Positions 34,998-43,445 are shown, counted from the first letter of the stretch. The stretch is 64,000 bases of DNA from Streptomyces sp. NBC_00237 (GCF_026342435.1 NZ_JAPEMT010000002.1:2046001-2110000); one strand, 5' to 3'. Notes: generated by a model from the sequence alone, not told the origin. Program-made: numbers and translations.

Positions 34998-35194
34998 GGC
35001 TTGGGTACGTCAACCCCTCGTCGGTAACGTCCAATTGGGCCCCGCACACCCCTAGCCACTGTGCGTGCTCATGGGCTTACCATGTGTGACACCTGTCCGG
35101 GCAGGGGGCCCGGCGACACGGGGCGGCGGATCGCGATAGCGTCACCGGCGATAGACGTATCAGACGTACCGCTTGTGCCACCTTGGAGGTGAGG

Positions 35195-35608
35195 GTGTCC
35201 CCTATCGCAGGCGAGCCCGGGAACCAGGACTTCGTGGAGGTCCGGCTGCCCGCTGCGGGTGCCTACCTGTCGGTGCTGCGTACGGCCACGGCCGGACTCG
35301 CAGCGCGTTTGGACTTCACCCTCGACGAGATCGAGGACTTGCGCATCGCGGTCGACGAGGCGTGCGCGATCCTGCTTCAGCAGGCCGTGCCCGGCTCCGT
35401 CCTCAGCTGCGTGTTCCGGCTGGTGGACGACTCACTGGAAGTGACGGTGACGGCGCCCACCACCGACGGCCGCGCTCCCGAGCGCGACACGTTCGCGTGG
35501 ACGGTGCTGTCCGCACTCGCCGGCAAGGTCGACGCGACCGTCGCCGACGACAAAACGGTCAGCATCAGCCTGTACAAACAGCGCGGCGCGGGCCCCGGTC
35601 CGGTATGA
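35195..35608 (+). CDS. anti-sigma factor (RsbW/PrsH-like serine kinase)
   Basis: This is a 137-residue GHKL-fold protein. GTG at 35195 is chosen because GGAGGTGAGG directly precedes it. Motifs include the N-box region DLRIAVDEACAILLQQA and a degenerate glycine region. It overlaps the sigma gene by 4 bp (ATGA), so the two are made together. Size and location match PrsH (UshX), the anti-sigma partner of sigma-H in S. coelicolor. It probably sequesters the sigma factor until an anti-anti-sigma factor or stress releases it. Confidence 0.9.
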   Translation: MSPIAGEPGNQDFVEVRLPAAGAYLSVLRTATAGLAARLDFTLDEIEDLRIAVDEACAILLQQAVPGSVLSCVFRLVDDSLEVTVTAPTTDGRAPERDTFAWTVLSALAGKVDATVADDKTVSISLYKQRGAGPGPV

Positions 35609-36651
35609 GCGGGGACGGGCCGGTGCGGGACGACGAGCGCAGCAGGCGGGCGCTGAACGGGATTCCTGAGCAGCAGGCCCGCCCGCACCCGGCGGAAGAA
35701 GCTCAGGCGGCAGAGTGGGCGGCGGACCAGATGAGCGACGAGAAGCGCGGCGACGAACACCGCGACGAAAAGCACTCCGACGAGAAGCACGCCGGCGAAC
35801 GGCAATCGGGCGAGAAGCACGACGGGGCCCCGGACGGGGCCCCGGAGGCGTCCGAGCCGCACCGGGAGCGCGCGGACCACGACGTTCCGCACAACCCCCG
35901 GGACCGCTCCGGCGCGCGCCTGCTCTTCATCGAGCTGCGCGAGCTGGCGGACGGTTCGCCGGAGAAGGCCGAGCTGCGCAACCGCCTGGTGCGGATGCAC
36001 CTGCCGCTGGTCGAGCACCTGGCGCGGCGCTTCCGCAACCGGGGGGAGCCGCTGGACGACCTCACCCAGGTCGCCACGATCGGGCTGATCAAGTCGGTCG
36101 ACCGGTTCGACCCGGAGCGCGGCGTGGAGTTCTCCACGTACGCGACTCCCACGGTCGTCGGCGAGATCAAGCGGCACTTCCGCGACAAGGGCTGGGCGGT
36201 ACGGGTGCCGCGCCGCCTCCAGGAGCTGCGGCTCTCGCTGACCTCGGCGACGGCGGAGCTCTCCCAGCAGCACGGCCGCTCGCCGACCGTGCACGAGCTG
36301 GCGGAGCGCCTGGCGATCTCCGAGGAGGAGGTGCTGGAGGGCCTGGAGTCGGCCAACGCGTACTCCACGCTGTCCCTGGACGTCCCCGACACGGACGACG
36401 AGTCCCCGGCGGTCGCCGACACCCTGGGCTCGGAGGACGTGGCGCTGGAGGGCGTCGAGTACCGGGAGTCCCTCAAGCCGCTCCTGGAGGACCTCCCGCC
36501 GCGCGAGAAGAAGATCCTGCTGCTGCGCTTCTTCGGGAACATGACCCAGTCGCAGATCGCCCAGGAGGTCGGCATCTCCCAGATGCACGTCTCCCGGCTG
36601 CTGGCCCGCACCCTGGCCCAGCTCCGCGAGAAGCTGCTGGTGGAGGAGTAA
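35605..36651 (+). CDS. sigH: SigB/SigF-type sigma factor, SigH-like
   Basis: This is a 348-residue protein. Residues 1-100 are an unusual acidic/basic tail with repeated DEKH and GEKH units. Sigma domain 2 (about 125-195) has HLPLVEHLARRFRNRGEPLD, DLTQVATIGLIKSVDRFDPE and STYATPTVVGEIKRHFRDKG. Domain 3 (RRLQELRLSLTSATAELSQQ) and domain 4 (REKKILLLRFFGNMTQSQIA, EVGISQMHVSRLLARTLAQL) follow. Sigma-H of S. coelicolor is made in several N-terminal lengths through alternative starts and proteolysis; the long tail here would allow the same. The role is osmotic stress and differentiation. The symbol is given by synteny. Confidence 0.9.
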   Translation: MSGDGPVRDDERSRRALNGIPEQQARPHPAEEAQAAEWAADQMSDEKRGDEHRDEKHSDEKHAGERQSGEKHDGAPDGAPEASEPHRERADHDVPHNPRDRSGARLLFIELRELADGSPEKAELRNRLVRMHLPLVEHLARRFRNRGEPLDDLTQVATIGLIKSVDRFDPERGVEFSTYATPTVVGEIKRHFRDKGWAVRVPRRLQELRLSLTSATAELSQQHGRSPTVHELAERLAISEEEVLEGLESANAYSTLSLDVPDTDDESPAVADTLGSEDVALEGVEYRESLKPLLEDLPPREKKILLLRFFGNMTQSQIAQEVGISQMHVSRLLARTLAQLREKLLVEE

Positions 36652-36706
36652 CGGGTTCCGTCGCCTACGGAAATCCGTCGCGTACGGAACGGGGCTCGTG
36701 CGGCGC

Positions 36707-37219
36707 TCAGGCGCCGCGCGGGCCCCGCTTGATGCCCAGGGCGTCCACGACGGCCGGGTTGAGCAGCAGCGCCAGCGAGGCGACGGCGACCACGCCGAGC
36801 GCGATGCCGGACGGGATCGAGAAGGCCCCGTCGGTGGTCATCAGGGTGTACGCGACGGGCAGCGCCATGAGCTGCGTGATGACGGCGGGCCCCCGGCTCC
36901 AGCTCTTGCGGGTCCGCAGCCCGTTCGCGGCGAGCAGCGGCAGCACCGCGAGCGCGATGAGGGTGAGCCCGCCCATCTCGGCCTGCTCGGGCCGGTCGGG
37001 GGTGCCCAGGAGCCCCATCACGAGCATGTACAGCCCTACGGCGACCAGCGCGAGGCCCTCCGCCGCGACGAGCGCCGCAGCGGCCCCCAGCCGGGCGGGG
37101 CGGGCCTCGCGCGGGTGCGGCACGACGGGCGACTCGGGCAGCGGCTGCTCTTCCTGCGGCTGCGGTACGGGCTGGTGCGCGGGCTTCCCGGCGGACTTCC
37201 GTGCGGACTTTTTACTCAC
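36707..37219 (-). CDS. small integral membrane protein
   Basis: This is a 170-residue protein with GTG at 37219 (VSKKSARKSAGKP). A basic, Pro/Gln-rich cytoplasmic tail of about 55 residues precedes four hydrophobic segments (AAALVAAEGLALVAVGLYML, LTLIALAVLPLLAANGL, VITQLMALPVAYTLM, ALGVVAVASLALLLNP). No catalytic motif is visible. It converges on sigH and is divergent from the lipid kinase gene, only 87 bp away. Function is unknown. Confidence 0.85.
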   Translation of the reverse strand: MSKKSARKSAGKPAHQPVPQPQEEQPLPESPVVPHPREARPARLGAAAALVAAEGLALVAVGLYMLVMGLLGTPDRPEQAEMGGLTLIALAVLPLLAANGLRTRKSWSRGPAVITQLMALPVAYTLMTTDGAFSIPSGIALGVVAVASLALLLNPAVVDALGIKRGPRGA

Positions 37220-37306
37220 TCTTGCAGAGTAACGAGACCCCGCGGGGCCCAGCACGCGAACCCCTCGCTCCGACCTTCACACCCCCACCCCGGTAACCTG
37301 CACCGC

Positions 37307-38278
37307 ATGCGCGCACTTCTCGTGGTCAATCCGGCAGCAACCACCACCAGTGCCCGCACCCGGGACGTCCTGATCCACGCCCTCGCCAGCGAGATGAAGC
37401 TGGAGACGGTCACCACGGAGTACCGGGGACACGCCCGGGACCTGGGCCGACGGGCCGCCGACAACGCGGACACGGTCGATCTGGTGGTCGCGCTGGGCGG
37501 CGACGGCACCGTCAACGAGGTCGTCAACGGACTGCTGCACGACGGACCCGACCCCGAACGCCTTCCCGGATTCGCCGTCGTGCCCGGCGGCTCCACGAAT
37601 GTGTTCGCCCGCGCGCTCGGCCTTCCGAATGACGCCGTAGAGGCGACCGGCGCGCTTTTGGACGCGTTGCGTACCGGAAGCGAACGCACAGTGAGCCTCG
37701 GGCTCACAAAGGGCGTACCGGGAACGGAGGACGAGGCCGTTCCGGAGCGCTGGTTCACTTTCTGTGCCGGTCTCGGATTCGACGCCGGAGTCATCGGCCG
37801 GGTCGAACAGCAGCGCGAGCGCGGAAAGCGGTCGACGCACGCCCTCTATCTCCGTCAGGTGGTCCGCCAATTCCTGGAGGAACCGCATCGCAGGCACGGT
37901 GTGATTTCTCTGGAGAGGCCCGGTGAGGACCCGGTGACCGACCTCGTTCTGTCGATAGTCTGCAACACCTCCCCCTGGACCTACCTGGGGAATCGCCCCT
38001 TGTACGCCTCCCCGGAGGCGTCCTTCGACACCGCGCTGGACGTGCTGGGACTCAGCCGTCTCTCCACCCCTGCGGTCACCCGTTACGCGACGCAGCTCCT
38101 CACTTCCACGCCGGAGCGCGGCCCGCACGGCAAGCACGCCGTCTCCCTGCACGACCTGACGGACTTCACCTTGCATTCGAAGGTGCCACTGCCCCTTCAA
38201 ATGGACGGTGACCACCTTGGGTTGCGTACGAGCGTCGCGTTCACAGGCGTTCGCCGTGCACTGCGTGTGATTGTGTGA
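37307..38278 (+). CDS. diacylglycerol/sphingosine kinase-like lipid kinase
   Basis: This 323-residue protein of the DAGK catalytic family begins MRALLVVNPAATTTSARTRD. The ATP-binding glycine loop is ALGGDGTVNEVVNGLL, followed by PGGSTNVFARALGLP and FCAGLGFDAGV. It would phosphorylate a membrane lipid such as diacylglycerol. No membrane helix is present, so association is peripheral. Expression is probably independent of wblE, which has its own long leader. Confidence 0.92.
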   Translation: MRALLVVNPAATTTSARTRDVLIHALASEMKLETVTTEYRGHARDLGRRAADNADTVDLVVALGGDGTVNEVVNGLLHDGPDPERLPGFAVVPGGSTNVFARALGLPNDAVEATGALLDALRTGSERTVSLGLTKGVPGTEDEAVPERWFTFCAGLGFDAGVIGRVEQQRERGKRSTHALYLRQVVRQFLEEPHRRHGVISLERPGEDPVTDLVLSIVCNTSPWTYLGNRPLYASPEASFDTALDVLGLSRLSTPAVTRYATQLLTSTPERGPHGKHAVSLHDLTDFTLHSKVPLPLQMDGDHLGLRTSVAFTGVRRALRVIV

Positions 38279-38594
38279 GTGGAAGGGCCTAAAGTCCTTT
38301 ATCTCGAACGTACGGACTGCCATCCACCCGCTAGAAGTACGGCTGTGACCTAGCCGACACCGAGGAATCAAAAAAAACTTCTCGGAAGGGGTTGTATCCG
38401 CCGACGAGGTTTGCGAGTCTCTTCATGGCGATCGGGACGGCCCGCAACACCGGCCTCCCTGAGAACCAGAATCCCTCCTCACACTCAGGACCACAACCAG
38501 TGTTCGCTGGAAGTCGGCCCTTCCCCTGTGAGGGGATTCGTGAAAGCGTTCACATTCACAAGCAACGTGCATGTCACAAGGAGAGGTAGCAGCC
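38279..38594 (+). promoter_or_regulatory. long wblE leader/promoter region
   Basis: This is 316 bp without a gene. It contains an A8 run after GGAATC (about 38365) and GTGAAAGCGTTCACATTCAC near 38540, with GTGAA/TTCAC symmetry. Long regulated leaders are usual for wbl genes. I cannot assign the promoter; a SigR-type GGAAT-N18-GTT was tested and does not fit (spacing 22). Confidence 0.5.
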
Positions 38595-38852
38595 ATGGAC
38601 TGGCGTCACAACGCCGTTTGTCGTGAGGAAGACCCGGAGCTGTTCTTCCCCATCGGCAACACCGGTCCTGCGCTGCTGCAGATCGAGGAAGCCAAGGCCG
38701 TCTGCCGCCGCTGCCCCGTCATGGAGCAGTGCCTGCAGTGGGCGCTCGAGTCCGGCCAGGACTCGGGTGTCTGGGGTGGCCTCAGCGAGGACGAGCGCCG
38801 CGCGATGAAGCGCCGTGCCGCTCGCAACCGGGCGCGCAACGCGACCGCCTGA
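38595..38852 (+). CDS. wblE: WhiB-like [4Fe-4S] transcription factor WblE
   Basis: This 85-residue protein starts at ATG 38595 with AAGGAG 11 nt upstream. The cluster ligands are Cys9, Cys37, Cys40 and Cys46 (C-X2-C-X5-C core). The turn GVWGG (58-62) and the basic tail MKRRAARNRARN bind sigma factor and DNA. WblE orthologues are near-universal in actinobacteria (WhiB1 in Mycobacterium), essential or important for growth, and respond to redox and NO. The gene order with the histidine kinase downstream matches S. coelicolor as I recall it. Confidence 0.95.
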   Translation: MDWRHNAVCREEDPELFFPIGNTGPALLQIEEAKAVCRRCPVMEQCLQWALESGQDSGVWGGLSEDERRAMKRRAARNRARNATA

Positions 38853-38964
38853 CCCACCCCCTGCTTCGAGCTTGAGCTCGGCGGCGCATACAGCGCGTAT
38901 GCAGTCACCGCCCCCGAATCGCAGCGCGCAGTACCCCCCAATGCGCAGTAAAGCGTGAGCAGTT

Positions 38965-38996
38965 GAGCCCCGGACCGTCACCTCGGTCCGGGGCTC
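38965..38996. terminator. wblE terminator
   Basis: GAGCCCCGGACC (38965-38976) pairs perfectly with 38985-38996 around an 8-nt loop, about 110 bp after the wblE stop. Confidence 0.75.
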
Positions 38997-39054
38997 GTTG
39001 CTGTTCCCGTGCGTTTTTCCGTGCGGCTCGCCGTAGGGCTTCCCGTGACGGCTT

Positions 39055-39088
39055 CCCGTAGGGCTTCCCGTACGGGAAGCCCTACGGG
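39055..39088. terminator. 34-bp perfect palindrome before kinase stop
   Basis: The 17-base arms 39055-39071 and 39072-39088 are perfectly complementary with no loop, ending 3 bp from the convergent histidine kinase stop. Related copies of GTAGGGCTTCCCGT precede it (from 39042). It probably terminates the kinase mRNA. Confidence 0.65.
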
Positions 39089-39091
39089 GCG

Positions 39092-40558
39092 TCACTTCTG
39101 CGGGCGTACCGGAATGTCCAGCACCACACGGGTGCCGTGCTCGGAGCCTCGGACCATGTCGAAGGACCCGCCCAACTCGCCCTCCACCAGGGTCCGGACG
39201 ATCTGGAGGCCGAGGTTCCCGGCCTTCTGCGGGTCGAAGCCCTCGGGCAGTCCGCACCCGTCGTCGATCACGGTGATCAGCAGGCGCGCCTCCGCGGAGG
39301 TACCGCCGCGCAGGGCGGAGACCTCGACGGTGCCCTCGTCGCCGGGGGCGAAGGCGTGCTCCAGGGCGTTCTGCAGAATCTCCGTCAGCACCATGGAGAG
39401 CGGAGTGGCGACCTCGGCGTCGAGGATGCCGAAGCGGCCGGTCCGACGGCACGTCACCTTTCCCGGCGAGATCTCCGCGACCATCGCGAGCACCCGGTCG
39501 GCGATCTCGTCGAACTCGACGCGCTCGTCCAGGTTCTGGGACAGCGTCTCGTGGACGATCGCGATCGAACCCACGCGCCGCACGGCCTCGTTGAGGGCTT
39601 CGCGGCCCTGGTCGGAGTCCATCCTGCGGGACTGGAGTCTCAGGAGGGCCGCGACCGTCTGGAGGTTGTTCTTCACCCGGTGGTGGATCTCCCGGATGGT
39701 GGCGTCCTTGGTGATCAACTCCCGCTCGCGGCGGCGGAGTTCGGTGACGTCCCGGCACAGGACGAGGGAGCCGATCCGGGTGCCCTTGGGCTTGAGCGGG
39801 ATGGCTCGCAGCTGGATCACTCCCCCGCTGCCCTCGACCTCGGTCTCCCGGGGCGCGTACCCGCTGGCCAGCTTGACCAGGGCCTCGTCGACCGGGCCCC
39901 GGGACGGGGCGAGTTCGGCGGTGGCCTGGCCGAGGTGATGGCCCACCAGGTCGGAAGCGAGGCCGAGGCGGTGGTACGCGGAGAGCGCGTTGGGGCTCGC
40001 GTACTGGACGATGCCGTCGGCGTCGAGACGGATCAGGCCGTCACCGACGCGCGGGGAGGCGTCCATGTCGACCTGCTGGCCGGGGAACGGGAATGATCCG
40101 GCGGCGATCATCTGGGCCAGGTCGGAGGCGCTCTGGAGGTACGTCAGCTCCAGACGGCTCGGGGTACGGACCGTGAGGAGGTTCGTATTGCGGCCGATGA
40201 CACCGAGGACGCGGCCCTCGCGGCGCACGGGGATGGACTCGACGCGGACCGGGACCTCCTCGCGCCACTCCGGGTCGCCCTCGCGCACGATCCGGCCCTC
40301 GTCGAGGGCGGCGTCGAGAAGCGGGCGACGGCCGCGCGGGACCAGGTGGCCGACCATGTCGTCGTGGTACGAGGTGGGGCCGGTGTTCGGCCGCATCTGC
40401 GCCACGGAGACGTAACGGGTGCCGTCGAGGGTGGGGACCCACAGCACGAGGTCGGCGAAGGACAGGTCGGAGAGCAGTTGCCACTCCGAGACCAGCAGGT
40501 GGAGCCACTCAAGGTCGGACTCGCTGAGGGCGGTGTGCTGGCGTACGAGATCGTTCAT
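39092..40558 (-). CDS. sensor histidine kinase (HisKA_2 type) with PAS domain
   Basis: This is a 488-residue cytosolic kinase. ATG at 40558 (MNDLVRQHTALSESDLEWLH) is preferred; ATG 40579 would add seven residues. The N-terminal ligand domain (about 1-170) and a PAS domain (about 190-290; IRLDADGIVQYASPNALSAY) precede the phospho-acceptor EIHHRVKNNLQTVAALLRLQ. The ATPase has EILQNALEHAF and IDDGCGLPEGFDPQKAG. It has no membrane helix and no adjacent response regulator, so it is an orphan. A DasR-like site lies about 70 bp upstream. Confidence 0.92.
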   Translation of the reverse strand: MNDLVRQHTALSESDLEWLHLLVSEWQLLSDLSFADLVLWVPTLDGTRYVSVAQMRPNTGPTSYHDDMVGHLVPRGRRPLLDAALDEGRIVREGDPEWREEVPVRVESIPVRREGRVLGVIGRNTNLLTVRTPSRLELTYLQSASDLAQMIAAGSFPFPGQQVDMDASPRVGDGLIRLDADGIVQYASPNALSAYHRLGLASDLVGHHLGQATAELAPSRGPVDEALVKLASGYAPRETEVEGSGGVIQLRAIPLKPKGTRIGSLVLCRDVTELRRRERELITKDATIREIHHRVKNNLQTVAALLRLQSRRMDSDQGREALNEAVRRVGSIAIVHETLSQNLDERVEFDEIADRVLAMVAEISPGKVTCRRTGRFGILDAEVATPLSMVLTEILQNALEHAFAPGDEGTVEVSALRGGTSAEARLLITVIDDGCGLPEGFDPQKAGNLGLQIVRTLVEGELGGSFDMVRGSEHGTRVVLDIPVRPQK

Positions 40559-40628
40559 GGAGGGCACGGGGTCGAACATACCCGTAACCTGTGCGACAAC
40601 CGGCCGTGCGCAGGCGTAGACAGGGGTT

Positions 40629-40644
40629 AGTGGTCTAGTCCACA
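40629..40644. promoter_or_regulatory. candidate DasR (dre) site upstream of histidine kinase
   Basis: AGTGGTCTAGTCCACA differs at one core base from TGGTCTAGACCA, the symmetric core of the DasR-responsive element. It lies 71 bp upstream of the kinase start. The das locus is 2 kb away. Confidence 0.55.
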
Positions 40645-40659
40645 ATGGCCGGGCAAAGC

Positions 40660-40686
40660 TTCATCCTCCCCGCACAGGAGGATGAA
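40660..40686 (-). terminator. hairpin downstream of tetR
   Basis: TTCATCCTCC (40660-40669) and GGAGGATGAA (40677-40686) pair over 10 bp with a 7-nt loop. It can terminate the minus-strand tetR transcript, about 180 bp after its stop. The stretch 40690-40864 holds only a duplicated GGTGTTTCCGTGGG and no gene. Confidence 0.5.
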
Positions 40687-40864
40687 ATCGAGGGACTGGC
40701 GCTCTCTGCCCTGACTGCGCCCGCCCCTCCTCACGGCCGGAGGCACCGCACACCACCGGCCGATGCAACTCCGGGCTGCGGTGCCGGGTGGGCTGAGGGT
40801 CCCGCCGGGCGCCGTGGCCCGCGGGTGTTTCCGTGGGTTCTTCCGCAGGTGTTTCCGTGGGCTT

Positions 40865-41479
40865 TCACGTGGCCCGTTGCGTCGCCTGCTGCGGCCAGGC
40901 GCGCATCGCCAGGGCCGCCATCGCCTCCAGGTCCTCCCTGCTCGCCCCGTCGCGGGACTGCTGCGACATGCCCTGGAGCACGGCGCCGGAGAAGCGGGCC
41001 AGGGCCTCGGGGTCCGTGCCGGGCGGGAGGGCGCCGGTCGCCGCGTCCGCGCGGACGCGGGACGCGAAGGCGGCGATGCTGGCCTCGCGGCGGGCGCGCA
41101 GGGACTCCTCGACCTCGGGCGTCGAGCAGTTGGTCGCGGCGGAGATCATCAGGCAGCCGTGCGGGTGGGCCGGGTCCGTGTACGCGGCCGCCGCTTCGTG
41201 GAGCAGGCGGGCGATGGCGGCGCGGGCGGTGGGCTCCTCCTCCAGGGCGCGGGTGCCGAAGGCGCCGTGCGTGTCGGCGTACCGGTCCACGACCTCCGCG
41301 AAGAGGGCCTTCTTGTCGCCGAAGGCGGCGTAGAGGCTGGGGGCGCCGATGCCCATGACGCGGGTGAGGTCGGCGACCGAGGTCGTCTCGTAACCGTGTT
41401 CCCAGAAGGCGAGCGTGGCCTTTTCGAGGGCTGCTTCGCGGTCGAAGGAGCGGGGCCGGCCGCGCTGTCTCGTCGCCAT
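40865..41479 (-). CDS. TetR-family regulator
   Basis: This is a 204-residue protein with start at 41479 (MATRQRGRPRSFDREAALEK). The helix-turn-helix is FWEHGYETTSVADLTRVMGI then GAPSLYAAFGDKKALF. The C-terminal part fits the TetR_C subfamily with HGCLMISAATNCSTPEVEES, whose members often control oxidoreductase genes. No such gene is divergent here; the upstream region is repeat DNA, so its original target may have been lost or lie elsewhere. Confidence 0.92.
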   Translation of the reverse strand: MATRQRGRPRSFDREAALEKATLAFWEHGYETTSVADLTRVMGIGAPSLYAAFGDKKALFAEVVDRYADTHGAFGTRALEEEPTARAAIARLLHEAAAAYTDPAHPHGCLMISAATNCSTPEVEESLRARREASIAAFASRVRADAATGALPPGTDPEALARFSGAVLQGMSQQSRDGASREDLEAMAALAMRAWPQQATQRAT

Positions 41480-41492
41480 GCCCCCCATTCTA

Positions 41493-41504
41493 TAGCGCCC
41501 GCTA
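41493..41504. promoter_or_regulatory. candidate TetR autoregulatory palindrome
   Basis: TAGCGCCCGCTA, a 5+2+5 inverted repeat extended by TCTA on the left and GATA on the right, sits 14 bp upstream of the tetR start. It suits autorepression. Confidence 0.6.
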
Positions 41505-41532
41505 GATATGTACCGCCCCCCTCCTCCCCACC

Positions 41533-41640
41533 CAGCCCCCTTGAACAGCGGACCCTCCGCCTCCGCCCAGCCCCCTTGGCCGGCGGACCCTCCGCCTCCG
41601 CCCAGCCCCCTTGGCCGGCGGACCCTCCGCCTAGCCCCCT
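41533..41640. repeat. 35-bp tandem repeat, three copies
   Basis: Units beginning CAGCCCCCTTG and ending CTCCGCC start at 41533, 41568 and 41603 (the last is truncated to 29 bp), followed by a further TAGCCCCCTTGG. The tract lies between tetR and the composite repeat. No gene is present. Confidence 0.8.
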
Positions 41641-41654
41641 TGGACTCCGCCCCA

Positions 41655-42000
41655 CCCCGCCGAGCCCCCTTGGGCGGCGGGGCCGCCCCCGGGGGCGGAA
41701 CGGGCGGGCAAGGGGGCGGCCCCCCTCGCTCCGGGCCCACCCCGGAGCACCCCCGCCCCGCCCCGCTACCGGCGCACCCCTCGCAAGGGGGCCCGCCCCG
41801 GTGCTGCCCGCCGTTACCTCGCCCCATGGGTGCGCCGCACCCCGGTGCGCCTGCGGCGGGCCGCCCCAGACCCACCCCTTCACCTAAACTCGCGAGGCTT
41901 GGGGGTCGAATGTGCGGGTGCGTTGGGGCTGGGCGCGCAGTTCCCCGCGCCCCTAAAGGGGCACGTCCACGCGAGCCCCAGCGGAGCAGGGAGCGCACGC
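41655..42000. repeat. composite intergenic repeat, left copy
   Basis: This block is shared in direct orientation with 50495-50770. Common parts are GGCGGAACGGGCGGGCAAGG, TGCGCCTGCGGCGGGCCGCC, CACCTAAACTCGCGAGGCTT and CGCAGTTCCCCGCGCCCCT. The left copy has an extra stretch of about 60 bp in the middle and lacks a 42-bp insert present on the right. There are no coding signals. This is the type of dispersed GC-rich repeat seen in many Streptomyces intergenic regions. Confidence 0.85.
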
Positions 42001-42120
42001 GCGGCGGAGCCGCACAGTGACACAGCCCCGCGCCCCTAAAGGGGCACGTCCCGTCCGGCCCCAGCGGAGCCGGGAGCGCACGCGCGGCGGAGCCGCACAG
42101 TGGCACAGCCCCGCGCCCCT
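41943..42120. repeat. 83-bp tandem repeat ending at SIS gene stop
   Basis: The unit starts CCCCGCGCCCCTAAAGGGGC at 41943 and again at 42026, with a 12-bp third start at 42109; the spacing is exactly 83 bp twice. The array stops 8 bp from the SIS gene stop codon. Each unit contains the hairpin GCCCCTAAAGGGGC. Confidence 0.85.
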
Positions 42121-42127
42121 GGAATCG

Positions 42128-43252
42128 CTACCGCGTCTCCGTCACCTTCGCCAAAGCCCTCGGAGCATCCGGATCCTGCCCCCTCGCGATCGTCACCTCA
42201 TAGGCCAGGAGCTGGAGCGGCAGGATGTCCAGCACCGGCTGAAGCTCCTCCGGCACCCCCTCCGTCGGTACGGCGAAACCGGACGACGCCCTCTCCACCT
42301 GCGCCGCGGGCCCGACCACGAAGAGGTCCGCCCCCCGCCCCCGCAACCGGTCCAGCACCGGCTGCAGCGCCTCCCCGCCCCTCCCAGAGGTCACCACCGC
42401 GATCACCGGCGAGATGTTGTCCACCATGGCCAGCGGCCCGTGCAGCAGGTCCGCCCCGGAGTAGGAGAGCGCGGGAATGTAGCTCGTCTCCATCAGCTTC
42501 AGCGCCGCCTCCTGCGCGGTCGGGTACCCGTAGCCCCGCGACGTGATCACCATCCGCTCGGCGAAGCGGTAGCGCGACGCCAGGTGCCGCACCTCCTCCT
42601 GGCGGGCCAGAATCCCCTCCGCCAGCTCCGGCAGCCCGGCCGCCGTCCGTGTCCCGTCCCGGGACTGGAGCCCCTGGACCAGCAGGTACAGACAGAGCAG
42701 CGAGGCCGTGTACGTCTTGGTCGCCGGGAGCGCCTTCTCCGGCCCGGCCAGGATGTCGACGTGGTACTCCGAGACCGCCGCCAGGGGCGAGTCGGGGTTG
42801 TTGGTGACGGCGAGGGTGATCGCGCCCGCCTCCCGCGCGGCCCGCGTCGAGGCGACCAGGTCCGGGGAGCCCCCGGACTGGCTGACCGTGATGACCAGGA
42901 CGTCGCGCAGGCTCGGCCGGGCCCCGTACGCCGTGGTGGTGGACATCGAGGTCAGGCCGCAGGGCAGGCCCATCTGGATTTCCAGGAGGTACTTGGCGTA
43001 GAGGGCCGCGTTGTCCGACGTTCCGCGCGCGGTGAGCAGGACGAAGCGGGGGCTCTTCGCCGCGATCGACTGCGCCGTCTCGAAGATCCGCGGGGCCGCC
43101 TCCGCCAGGATCCGGCGCAGTACGGCGGGCTGCTCCGCCATCTCGGCCGCCATGATCCGGCCCGGGCGTTCGGCGACGGAGGAGGGGGAAGAAGGGGAAG
43201 GGGTCGGGGGAGGCGCGGACATCCCTTGCGCCGGTCGTTCTACGGGGGACAT
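42128..43252 (-). CDS. SIS-domain sugar isomerase/deaminase-like protein
   Basis: This 374-residue protein has two SIS domains as in the C-terminal half of GlmS: LLTARGTSDNAALYAKYLLE, VITVSQSGGSPDLVASTRAA, SRGYGYPTAQEAALKLMETS and IPALSYSGADLLHGPLAMVD. There is no glutaminase domain. It probably isomerises or deaminates glucosamine phosphates (AgaS/GlmS-like). The start at 43252 has GGAGG upstream; 43222 is an alternative. It is divergent from nagB and shares a dre site with it, so it should be under DasR control. Confidence 0.88.
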   Translation of the reverse strand: MSPVERPAQGMSAPPPTPSPSSPSSVAERPGRIMAAEMAEQPAVLRRILAEAAPRIFETAQSIAAKSPRFVLLTARGTSDNAALYAKYLLEIQMGLPCGLTSMSTTTAYGARPSLRDVLVITVSQSGGSPDLVASTRAAREAGAITLAVTNNPDSPLAAVSEYHVDILAGPEKALPATKTYTASLLCLYLLVQGLQSRDGTRTAAGLPELAEGILARQEEVRHLASRYRFAERMVITSRGYGYPTAQEAALKLMETSYIPALSYSGADLLHGPLAMVDNISPVIAVVTSGRGGEALQPVLDRLRGRGADLFVVGPAAQVERASSGFAVPTEGVPEELQPVLDILPLQLLAYEVTIARGQDPDAPRALAKVTETR

Positions 43253-43445
43253 CGGCGGACCTCCCGGACCTGCCTCGCAGCGGCTCTCAAGGTGACGAAT
43301 GGTGGACCCCAGTCGACCATGGGGGTTCACGGGCCCGCCAGCCGAAGGACGGCCGGAAGTACGAGGAAAGTACGAGGAAAGTACGCGGACGGACAGCCGG
43401 GAGACCGACGAAGCGGAGGACGGGTGGGAAGCACCCCTCTGCTAG

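Noticed and set aside
38365..38395. SigR-type promoter upstream of wblE
   Set aside because: GGAAT and GTT are present but 22 bp apart; the SigR consensus needs 18.
38392..38589. Short upstream open frame in the wblE leader
   Set aside because: No ribosome site, no codon bias and a poor start context.
41510..42127. CRISPR array suggested by regular repeats
   Set aside because: The units are contiguous tandem repeats (35 and 83 bp) without unique spacers or cas genes.
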